A DNA stretch of 32,435 nt from assembly GCA_029268305.1 (NCBI GenBank), contig JAJUGE010000036.1, positions 1 through 32,435 of the forward strand, in the 5' to 3' direction. Shown here one piece after another: positions 24,499 through 31,164 of this stretch (positions within the stretch are counted from its first letter, which is position 1; every line of letters starts with the position of its first letter). This stretch comes from Alphaproteobacteria bacterium (GTDB lineage: Bacteria; Pseudomonadota; Alphaproteobacteria; JAJUGE01). Under the pieces are notes generated by a model. That model made no database searches. It worked only from the letters and a program-made list of their open reading frames with translations, and was not told the origin of the DNA. A program made the position numbers and the translations under genes.

Positions 24499-25590
24499 CT
24501 AGCCTGCTCGGGCGCCGTAGCGGCGGTAGACGAGATCGGGTGCACCTTCGGCCAACGCCTGGTTCGTGAAGCTCGTCAGCGTGACATGATCTGGGGACTT
24601 GTCGCAGACGGGATCGGCCGCCGCAGCGTCACCCGTGATCGCCAGCGCCTGACATCGGCAGCCGCCCCAGTCGATCTCCCGCCGCTCACACGACCGACAG
24701 GGCTCCGGCATCCAGGAGGTGCCACGGAACGCGTCGAAGGCCGGCGAATCCCGCCATATCTCGCCGATCGTTCGCTCGCGGACCGTTTCGAATACCATCC
24801 CCGGAAGCGATTCCGCAGCATGGCACGGCAGCACCTTGCCCGACGGGGTGATGTTCAGGAAGCGACGCCCCCACCCGCCCATGCAGGCCTTCGGCCGGCG
24901 GCCGTAATAATCCGGTACGACATGATCGATGGTGACGCGGCCCCTCAGGCGCTCCCTCGCCCGCTCGACCGTCTCGAGGGCGGAGCGCACCTGCTCCGGC
25001 GTCGGCATCAAGGCGGCGCGATTGCGAATAGCCCAGCCGTAATACTGCACGTGCGCCACCTCGATCCGCTGCGGCAGCAGATCGACCGCCATCGTCAGCA
25101 GGTCCTCCAGGGTCGTCAGATTCTGACGATGGACCACGAGGTTCACGGTCAGAGGCAGACCGCACATCCGGACAGCCTCGGCCGCTCGCTTCTTCTTCGC
25201 CAGTGCGCCGCGATAGCCGGCGATACGGTCAGCGCGGGCTGGTTCGCTGTCCTGGAAGCTTATCTGTACGTGGTCGAGCCCGGCGCCTGCGAGCCGCTCC
25301 ATCCGCTCTTCCGTCAGCAGCACGGCCGATGTGATCAGGTTCGAGTAGAGCCCAGCATCCCGCGCGGCGGCGACGATCTGATCGAGGTCGGGCCGTGCCA
25401 TGGGCTCACCGCCGGAAAGGTGCACCTGCAGCGCGCCGACGTCCGCGATCTCCCGCATCACCCGGATCCACTCGGCCGTAGAGAGCTCGGTCTTGGACCG
25501 CTCCAGCTCGACCGGATTCGAGCAATAGGGACACTGCAGTGGGCAACGGTGGGTAAGCTCGGCCAATACCGCCAGTGGAGGGTCGATCAC
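24499..25590 (-). CDS. pqqE: PQQ biosynthesis radical SAM enzyme PqqE
   Basis: A 363-residue radical SAM protein that forms the C-C bond between the Glu and Tyr side chains of PqqA. The SAM cluster cysteines are C16, C20 and C23 (RCPLQCPYC), followed by HLSGGEPMARPD. The auxiliary-cluster cysteines are in KACMGGWGRRFLNITP, KVLPCHAAE, EPCRSCERREIDWGGCRCQA and the final VCDKS. The start is a GTG overlapping the pqqD stop as GTGA; a longer frame upstream is the shadow of pqqD. PqqE needs reducing equivalents and binds PqqA through PqqD. It is followed after eight bases by a small ORF and then the reductase gene. Confidence 0.97.
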   Translation of the reverse strand: MIDPPLAVLAELTHRCPLQCPYCSNPVELERSKTELSTAEWIRVMREIADVGALQVHLSGGEPMARPDLDQIVAAARDAGLYSNLITSAVLLTEERMERLAGAGLDHVQISFQDSEPARADRIAGYRGALAKKKRAAEAVRMCGLPLTVNLVVHRQNLTTLEDLLTMAVDLLPQRIEVAHVQYYGWAIRNRAALMPTPEQVRSALETVERARERLRGRVTIDHVVPDYYGRRPKACMGGWGRRFLNITPSGKVLPCHAAESLPGMVFETVRERTIGEIWRDSPAFDAFRGTSWMPEPCRSCERREIDWGGCRCQALAITGDAAAADPVCDKSPDHVTLTSFTNQALAEGAPDLVYRRYGARAG

Positions 25591-25865
25591 GTGACCACCA
25601 CCCCCTTCTCCGCGAGATCGCTCAGGAGGGCGGTCACGTCCTTCAGCACCACGTGGCGCTGCTCGTGGAACGCAGCGGCGAGATCGTCGGCGATCGCCCC
25701 GACCGTGGCGGTTCCGTCGCATCGCCTGATGATCTCAAAGGCAATCTCGTCGGGAACGAAGAGACGCTCGGGTGCGAGGACGATCCATTTCTGGCGCGTG
25801 GGATCGAACCGCGTTCGCACGCCACGGGCGAGGCGGGGCACGGAGCATTCCTCGACCGCCGTCAC
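25587..25865 (-). CDS. pqqD: PQQ biosynthesis peptide chaperone PqqD
   Basis: A 92-residue protein, the normal size for PqqD. It binds the PqqA peptide and presents it to PqqE. Visible family features are VPRLARGVRTRFDPTRQKW, then VLAPERLFVPDEIAFEIIRR, CDGTATVGAIADDLA and the C-terminal LLSDLAEKGVVV. It starts at a GTG that overlaps the pqqC stop as GTGA and ends in the same way on the pqqE start, so C, D and E are translated as a chain. PqqD is separate here rather than fused to PqqC or PqqE as in some bacteria. Confidence 0.95.
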   Translation of the reverse strand: MTAVEECSVPRLARGVRTRFDPTRQKWIVLAPERLFVPDEIAFEIIRRCDGTATVGAIADDLAAAFHEQRHVVLKDVTALLSDLAEKGVVVT

Positions 25866-26569
25866 GGAGCCCCCGGAACGAAGGCACCCGGCGGCGGATG
25901 AGCGGGCTCCACATAGGCGTGATAAAGGCCGTCGAGCTGAGCCCACAGAAGATCGGTCTTGAAGCGTACCGCGGCGAGGCAGGCCTCCTGCTCGGCACGA
26001 CTGCGGGCATTCCGCAGAACGTAGTCGAGGCCGAACTCCACGTCTCCCGGCGCCTCCTCGAGCCGTCGCTGGAAATAGGAGACCGTCCGATCGTTGGCGA
26101 AATCGTAATGCCGGAGCAGCCCGGCGATGCGTTCCTCGTGAATCTTCGGTGCGAACAGCTCCGTGAGCGACGACGCGACCGCTTCGAGCAGACTCCGCTC
26201 GCGCACGAACTGCACGTAGGCGTCTACGGCGAAGCGGGTGATCGGCAGGATGCCTTCGTGGCGCGCGACCGCTGCCCTGTCGAGGCCGACCGCCTCTGCC
26301 AATACGAGCCAGCGTTCGATGCCGCCTTCGTTGTCGCCGCGACCGTCGTGTTCGTCGATCCGGCGGCGCCATTCCCGCCGGAATTCTCGGTCCCGGCTCT
26401 TCGACATCAGCGCGGCATCCTTGAGCGGGATCGAAGCCTGATAGTAGAAGCGGTTCAGCACCCAGGCCTGCACCTGGCCTCGGCTGGCACCACCGCCATG
26501 GAGCAGGCGGTGGAACGGGTGTCGGCTGTGGTAGCGCTCCTCACCGATGCGCGCGATCGCCGATCTCAT
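25862..26569 (-). CDS. pqqC: Pyrroloquinoline-quinone synthase PqqC
   Basis: A 235-residue all-helical oxidase that carries out the final ring closure and oxidation of the PQQ precursor. Clear motifs: ERYHSRHPFHRLLHGG, VLNRFYYQASIPLKDAALM, RRRIDEHDGRGDNEGGIERW, FAVDAYVQFVRERSLLEAVA and SSLTELFAPKIH. The ATG at 26569 follows AGGAGGAG at once and is the first ATG. Known PqqC proteins begin a few residues earlier, before the LSEEE-like helix, and the frame is open to 26632, where a CTG overlaps the pqqB stop by four bases. That would give 256 residues, closer to the usual ~250. The start is therefore unsettled. Confidence 0.93.
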   Translation of the reverse strand: MRSAIARIGEERYHSRHPFHRLLHGGGASRGQVQAWVLNRFYYQASIPLKDAALMSKSRDREFRREWRRRIDEHDGRGDNEGGIERWLVLAEAVGLDRAAVARHEGILPITRFAVDAYVQFVRERSLLEAVASSLTELFAPKIHEERIAGLLRHYDFANDRTVSYFQRRLEEAPGDVEFGLDYVLRNARSRAEQEACLAAVRFKTDLLWAQLDGLYHAYVEPAHPPPGAFVPGAP

Positions 26570-26628
26570 CTCCTCCTCGCTCAGGAGAGAGTCTGCACAC
26601 CCGCTTGACGCGGTGTCCTGGGTATGCG

Positions 26629-27552
26629 TCAGAGCCTTATCTCCATCCCGTCGTAGCCGATCTCCCAGCCGGCTTTCTCCGCCTCCGCCCGCTCGTCGGA
26701 TTCGGACAGGAGCACCGGGTTGGTGTTGTTGATGTGAACGAAGACCTTCCGACCTGTGTCGGTCCCGGCCAGCCGCGCGATCGAACCCTCCGGCCCGCTC
26801 ATGCTGACATGACCCATCCGCCTGCCGGACTTCGTGCCTGCTCCCTGTCGGATCATTTCGTCGTCGCGCCATAGCGTGCCGTCGAACAAAAGCACGTCGC
26901 TGCCGGCAACCGCGCGCCGTACGCTCTCATCGATGGCCGCGCATCCTGGCACGTAGCAGATGGAATTACCGCCTTCGGCTTCCGACGAAACGCGAAGGCC
27001 AATGGTGGCTCCCGGCGGGTCCGACATCGGACCGGCACCCTCTCCCTCGAGATAAAGGGCGACCTTGCCGGGAACCTCGAACGCTTCGACCCGCAGTCCC
27101 GACGAACTCGATCCCGGGCCAGCCGGATCGAATGGCGTTCCGGGTTCGATCGGATTGAACTCGACCCGGGTCCTATCGAGCACGCGAAAGATGCGGTCTT
27201 CCTGCAGCGTCTCCAGGATGGCCGGCGTGGCATAGATGCCGAAACTGTGGCCTTCGCGCATCGTCAGCAGACCTGCCACATGATCCACGTCGCCATTGGT
27301 GAGAACGACCGAAACGATCGGACTGTGGCGCCGGTCCCCCTTGGGGTGGAGCGCCGGTGACGCCGCGATCTGCTGCCGAAGATCGGGAGAGGCGTTGAGC
27401 AGAACCCACTGCCGGCCGTCTGCCGATATGGCGAGGCTGGACTGCATCAACGCGGGCCCCTTCCCGGCACGCGCACGTCGACAGGCTTCGCTGTTGCTGT
27501 TCCACTGCGGAACGCCGCCGCCGGCTCCTGCGCCGAGGATCAGGACGTGCAA
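26629..27552 (-). CDS. pqqB: PQQ biosynthesis protein PqqB
   Basis: A 307-residue metallo-beta-lactamase-fold protein, thought to oxidise or hydroxylate the crosslinked intermediate. Motifs: MHVLILGAGAGGGVPQWN, WVLLNASPDLRQQI, RHSPIVSVVLTNGDVDHVAG, LLFDGTLWRDDEMI, GTKSGRRMGHVSMSG and VFVHINNTNPVL. After PQWN the sequence reads SNSEACRRARAG, so the CxCxxC zinc site of some relatives is reduced to one Cys; I think this form is common in alphaproteobacteria. It follows pqqA by 55 bases. Confidence 0.96.
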   Translation of the reverse strand: MHVLILGAGAGGGVPQWNSNSEACRRARAGKGPALMQSSLAISADGRQWVLLNASPDLRQQIAASPALHPKGDRRHSPIVSVVLTNGDVDHVAGLLTMREGHSFGIYATPAILETLQEDRIFRVLDRTRVEFNPIEPGTPFDPAGPGSSSSGLRVEAFEVPGKVALYLEGEGAGPMSDPPGATIGLRVSSEAEGGNSICYVPGCAAIDESVRRAVAGSDVLLFDGTLWRDDEMIRQGAGTKSGRRMGHVSMSGPEGSIARLAGTDTGRKVFVHINNTNPVLLSESDERAEAEKAGWEIGYDGMEIRL

Positions 27553-27607
27553 CCGAACCTCTCTCCGGCCATTCCGGCAATTCGGGATCGGCCGAAGCCG
27601 AGCGCCC

Positions 27608-27685
27608 TCAGAGCGTCGCGCAGGCGTAACTGTTGATTTCCGTGCCGACGGGAATCTCGATTACTTTCGGGGTTTTCCACTTCAT
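27608..27685 (-). CDS. pqqA: PQQ precursor peptide PqqA (25 residues)
   Basis: A 25-residue peptide too short for most gene finders. It begins MKWKTPKVIEIPVG, then has TEINSYACATL and stops. The conserved E16 and Y20 (E-x3-Y) are the residues joined by PqqE to make PQQ. AGGAG lies eight bases before the ATG (27694-27698 on the plus strand). It is the first gene of the operon and precedes pqqB by 55 bases. Identification is firm because of the E-x3-Y motif and the following pqqB-C-D-E genes. Confidence 0.96.
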   Translation of the reverse strand: MKWKTPKVIEIPVGTEINSYACATL

Positions 27686-27794
27686 AGCAGCTGCTCCTGT
27701 GAGATCGCGGGAAACAAATCTCGGACTACCTCTCCCCTAACGCTCCGGGCCGTCACCCGTTCCAGTCGGAGCAACCGTCGAGCCGTGCCGTCAT
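27686..27794 (-). promoter_or_regulatory. Leader region upstream of pqqA
   Basis: The 109 bases between the hypothetical gene and pqqA should hold the pqqA promoter if the operon is not read from upstream. The SD for pqqA is seen at 27694-27698. I see no convincing -35/-10 pair and no riboswitch fold. Confidence 0.35.
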
Positions 27795-28097
27795 TCACCT
27801 CCGGCGTCGGGCCTGCCCCTCTTGTCGCCGCTCGGTCGAATCGCGCCCGATGATCTTCGAGAACATGCTATCCTTCTCGTAGAGGAGCGCCAGGTCCCGC
27901 TTCTCGGATTCGTCGAAGAACTCGTCCCATGAAATCTCCATTAGCGCATCATGCTCGGACTGCTCGGAATCGGGAAACATGATGCGAACGATGCCGACAT
28001 CGTCGCCCTTGTAGGTGGTCTCCACGGCCGCAGGCTTCCCGCCTTTGCTCTCGGCCCACTTGCGTATGGCATCGTGATCGGTCGTGGTTTCTGCCAT
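27795..28097 (-). CDS. Conserved hypothetical acidic protein
   Basis: A 100-residue protein with start MAETTTDHDAIRKWAESKGG, then KPAAVETTYKGDDVGIVRI, MEISWDEFFDESEKRDLALL, a short end FSKI and a basic tail. I recognise the TTDHDxIRxWAExxGGxPAxV pattern from small hypothetical proteins of proteobacteria, sometimes misnamed as branching enzymes; no function is known. The longer frame reaching 28508 is only the shadow of the divergent gene. It is 30 bases from the start of the ELM1-family gene and 109 bases upstream of pqqA on the same strand, so it may be the first gene of the PQQ transcript. Confidence 0.8.
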   Translation of the reverse strand: MAETTTDHDAIRKWAESKGGKPAAVETTYKGDDVGIVRIMFPDSEQSEHDALMEISWDEFFDESEKRDLALLYEKDSMFSKIIGRDSTERRQEGQARRRR

Positions 28098-28127
28098 TTC
28101 TCCGCTCCCGTGATTTGCTGAGCAACA

Positions 28128-29177
28128 GTGTCGATCTCGTCGCGTTCCACCCCCTCTCGCCCGACGCAGGTGCTGTTGCTGGTCGATGACAAGCCCGGCC
28201 ATTCCAACCAGGTGGAGGGGTTGGCTCGGATCGTCGCGGAGCATGTCGATCTGAAGGTCGAACGTCGGCGGATCGATCTGGCAGCGTTTGCGCGGGGTCC
28301 GATCAGGAGGTTCATTGCCCGGCACGCTCGAAGAAGCAGGACCTTCTGGGTCCGGGTGCTGTTCGGCATCGATCTTTCCCGGCTGACGCCTCCCGACGTG
28401 GTGATCACTTCCGGCGTCAAGACGCTTTCCGCGGGCCGGTTCGTCGCCGCGCATTTCGGTGCAAAGCTCATCAATTGCGGGCTCGCCGATTCCGACGACC
28501 GCCGCCATTGCACGGCCGTGCTCGTGCCGTTCACCGGGTTCGTGCGGGAGCCGAACATGGTGTATTGCCCGACGCCCAATCTGGTTCAGCCGGAACAGCT
28601 ACCCGTCCCGCGCAAGCTGGGGCGCGAGAGCGACTTCGCGGGTGCCGACGCGAGTCTGCTCCTGGGTGGCCCTTCGCAAGAGTTCGATTACTCGGAAGCC
28701 GAGTGGCGGGTGATCGCCGACTTCGTTCGCAAGTCCGGCTCCGATCTCGGCATTCGGTGGACGGTCGCCGGCTCGAGGAGAACGCCGGACGCGGCATCCG
28801 TTCTTTTCACTGAGTTGGCACGCGCGGGGGTCTGCCGCTACTTCGATTACCGGGCCACCGGATCGCTCTCGATGTCCGAACTGTACTCCGCCGATCTCGT
28901 CGTGCTCACCGAAGATTCGCTGAGCATGTTCTGCGAGGCACTGGCTTCCCGTCGCCCCGTCTGTACGATCCGGCCCGCTTCGGTCGAGGCATCCCTCCAG
29001 GACGAGATCGTCGAGAACGCACTGCTTAAACGACAGGCCTGCCGGCTCCGGATAGCGGATCTCGACATAGAAACCTTCCTCGAAGCGATCCTGAGGGTCG
29101 AACCTTCGGCGGTGGACTACCGCGGCGAAATCTGGCGGGCGGTCGAGCCCTTGTTCGCGCCCGCGGCAGCCCGCTAG
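28128..29177 (+). CDS. ELM1/GtrOC1 family putative glycosyltransferase-like protein
   Basis: A 349-residue protein that starts at a GTG and begins VLLLVDDKPGHSNQVEGLAR. Later marks are PPDVVITSGVKTLSAGRF, CPTPNLVQPEQLP, LLLGGPSQEFDYSEAEW and VLTEDSLSMFCEALASRRPV. These match the DUF1022/ELM1 family, named after a plant mitochondrial-fission protein. In bacteria the fold is GT-B-like, and the genes often lie in surface-polysaccharide regions. The GGPSxxF and EDSxSMxxEA parts correspond to the nucleotide-sugar binding site of GT-B enzymes. It is convergent with the phosphotransferase gene with a 10-base gap. A glycan role fits its neighbours. Confidence 0.85.
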   Translation: MSISSRSTPSRPTQVLLLVDDKPGHSNQVEGLARIVAEHVDLKVERRRIDLAAFARGPIRRFIARHARRSRTFWVRVLFGIDLSRLTPPDVVITSGVKTLSAGRFVAAHFGAKLINCGLADSDDRRHCTAVLVPFTGFVREPNMVYCPTPNLVQPEQLPVPRKLGRESDFAGADASLLLGGPSQEFDYSEAEWRVIADFVRKSGSDLGIRWTVAGSRRTPDAASVLFTELARAGVCRYFDYRATGSLSMSELYSADLVVLTEDSLSMFCEALASRRPVCTIRPASVEASLQDEIVENALLKRQACRLRIADLDIETFLEAILRVEPSAVDYRGEIWRAVEPLFAPAAAR

Positions 29178-29187
29178 TGTCTGCCCG

Positions 29188-30312
29188 TCAGTGGACCGGG
29201 ACGCCCGCCTCTTCGAGAAAACGGGCAGCCGAGGCGAACTCCCGCTTCAGCCTGCGCCTCAGCCGGGGAACGGCCTTGTCATCGGCGGAGGCCCCGGTGC
29301 TTTCGAGCGCCTGCAGCGTCGCCGCCACTTGCGCCGCCGCAACGGTGATCAACTGCTGACCGAGCGGCAACATCCCTCCCGTGACAGAACGGTCGAGTCG
29401 CTCCTGCAGCAGATCGAAAATGCGAGCGCCGGCACCGGGCACTCGCGCCAGAAGCTTTCTCAGGTCCCACGCAAGCGGCATCCGCCCGGACAGCTCCCAG
29501 TCGACGACGACGATCCGATCGCCGGCCGAAACGATCATGTTTTCTGGAGATAGATCGCCGTGTCCTACACTGATCGGGATGCCGGCGTCGGACCATCCAC
29601 GCTCTGCCGTAAGGCAATGGATCATCGCGCATCGACAGGCTTCTTCACGTTTCCATTCGCCCGGCAGATTGGCGGAGGCCAGGGCACCGGCCAATCGCTC
29701 CAGATCGAAGTACGTGCCGAGCCGCTCCTCCTCGATGCCGAAATAGCCGTACAGATGCAACATCTGCGGAAGAAATCGTTCGAGGATCAGTCGATGCCCA
29801 TGCGGACTGGCAGCCGTCGTTCCGGGCACCAGCTCTTCGCAAAGGAACGGGATCACCGCGGCCAGATCGACATGAATGAGCGGCGGAACCTCGACGGTGT
29901 GCGACTCCAGAACCGCGGCTCTCGCATCGACATCGGTCCTGAAGTTCTCCAGCGAGCGCGCCGGCCCGCGCATCTTGATCGAGACGCCGTGCGAACCGAG
30001 GTAGAAGGCGCGAAGATTGGATTTGAAGAAGACCGCCTGGGAGACGCTCGATCCCTTCCACGGTTCCCCCAGGAGCCGCTTCATGAGGATCTGCCTCGAA
30101 GAGATGGCCGAAAGGCTCGGCAGCTCCGCCGCCGGGCCCGAGGCGAGCTTCCAGCGGCGGCTCAGTTCCGATGTGAGAAATCCCTCCTGCACGAGCCACC
30201 GCCCGATGCGCCTGAAGCGGGCGGCCGAACCGCCCCCGCCGGTTCCCAGCGCGACTTCGATCTCGGCCAGTGTCTCCATCGACGACTCGACCTGGTGGCC
30301 GTTGATTTTCAT
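29188..30312 (-). CDS. Phosphotransferase of the protein kinase-like / APH superfamily
   Basis: A 374-residue protein. The C-terminal kinase-like part has SVGHGDLSPENMIV (catalytic HGDxSxxN, 251-258), the metal-binding D271 in RIVVVDWELSG and, upstream, a likely ATP-site lysine K113 in GVSIKMRG. The first 90 residues are helical and not recognised. The ATG at 30312 is 13 bases after the methyltransferase stop, so the two genes are in one operon. Similar enzymes phosphorylate choline, sugars or antibiotics; in this setting a small-molecule or glycan kinase is more plausible than antibiotic resistance. Substrate unknown. Confidence 0.78.
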   Translation of the reverse strand: MKINGHQVESSMETLAEIEVALGTGGGGSAARFRRIGRWLVQEGFLTSELSRRWKLASGPAAELPSLSAISSRQILMKRLLGEPWKGSSVSQAVFFKSNLRAFYLGSHGVSIKMRGPARSLENFRTDVDARAAVLESHTVEVPPLIHVDLAAVIPFLCEELVPGTTAASPHGHRLILERFLPQMLHLYGYFGIEEERLGTYFDLERLAGALASANLPGEWKREEACRCAMIHCLTAERGWSDAGIPISVGHGDLSPENMIVSAGDRIVVVDWELSGRMPLAWDLRKLLARVPGAGARIFDLLQERLDRSVTGGMLPLGQQLITVAAAQVAATLQALESTGASADDKAVPRLRRRLKREFASAARFLEEAGVPVH

Positions 30313-30325
30313 CAGGATCGGCCGG

Positions 30326-30973
30326 CTATTCCGTCGAGACCATGAACAGCATTCGGAAGGGCTCGCGGCCCAGGCAGGGGGTCTCGCCGAGGCATGTGAC
30401 GACTCGCTGCGGCCCGCTAACGTCCGCCAGTCTCGCCATCGTGAGCTCCATGATCGACTCCCTGTCCAGATCGACGATGTCCGGCGGGGAACTGCCGTAT
30501 TTGGACCGGATGCTGGCTGGCTCGAAGAACAGCTTGCGGCGGGCTTTTTCAACGAGCGTACGCATCATGCGCCAGGATTCGGCCTCGCCGTAGCTGCGCA
30601 CCCAATAATGATGCACCGAGAGACAGAGGACCACATCGAAGCTCGGCAGACGCGCCAGAGCTTCCGGCGTCAAGTCCAGCCACATGAAAGAAAGCCCGGG
30701 AACGCCGCGATGCGTTTTCACAGCCGCCGCGATCGCCTCCTTCTGTACGTCGAGCCCGTACGCGAGAAGGCCAGCTTCCGCAGCCTGGCGTGTCAGCGCG
30801 CCGACGTTGCAGCCGATGTCGAGCAGCGATCCGTCGGCTGCATCGAGGCGGGACCGAATCATTTCCCAACGCAGGTCCGTCCCGGACCAACGCTTGTCCT
30901 GATAGAAGGACGCTGAACGTGTCAGACGTGGGAAGCTCCTGGTGACCGTTCGGGGAAGGCTGATCTTGATCAC
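30326..30973 (-). CDS. Class I SAM-dependent methyltransferase
   Basis: A 215-residue methyltransferase. Motif I is SLLDIGCNVGALTRQA (49-64); the acidic residue of motif II is D75 in YGLDVQKEA; motif IV is FDVVLCLSVHHYW. The start is a GTG with GGTGA about five bases upstream. It lacks an N-terminal specificity domain, so it may methylate a small molecule or glycan. It precedes the phosphotransferase gene and is divergent from the surface-carbohydrate gene. Base choice does not stand out from the neighbourhood. Confidence 0.85.
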   Translation of the reverse strand: MIKISLPRTVTRSFPRLTRSASFYQDKRWSGTDLRWEMIRSRLDAADGSLLDIGCNVGALTRQAAEAGLLAYGLDVQKEAIAAAVKTHRGVPGLSFMWLDLTPEALARLPSFDVVLCLSVHHYWVRSYGEAESWRMMRTLVEKARRKLFFEPASIRSKYGSSPPDIVDLDRESIMELTMARLADVSGPQRVVTCLGETPCLGREPFRMLFMVSTE

Positions 30974-31034
30974 ATTTCACCAGATGTCTGAGCAGGCAGC
31001 GTGCCGGGGAGCGAATCTCGGCCCCACTCTTGGA

Positions 31035-31050
31035 ACCGGTGAGAACCGGT
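31035..31050. promoter_or_regulatory. Paired ACCGGT sites in a divergent promoter region
   Basis: GAACCGGT occurs twice, with its palindromic core ACCGGT at 31035-31040 and 31045-31050, so the two are exactly 10 bases apart, one helical turn. The region 30974-31164 separates divergent genes and is richer in A/T than its surroundings near 31060-31095. This is where operators for both genes would be expected. No known regulator site is recognised. Confidence 0.3.
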
Positions 31051-31164
31051 CGGGGCGGAAAGTAATGGAAAAATCATGTCGCCGTAATAGAAATGCAACT
31101 CTCCTCGAGCCGAGGCTGCGGGACGCTGCCGACGCCATCAAGCCCCTTCCGGATCCTCGCGCGC

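Noticed and set aside
27470..27520. Loss of the CxCxxC zinc site in PqqB
   Set aside because: SNSEAC replaces it, but I believe this form is usual in alphaproteobacterial PqqB and the rest of the protein is intact.
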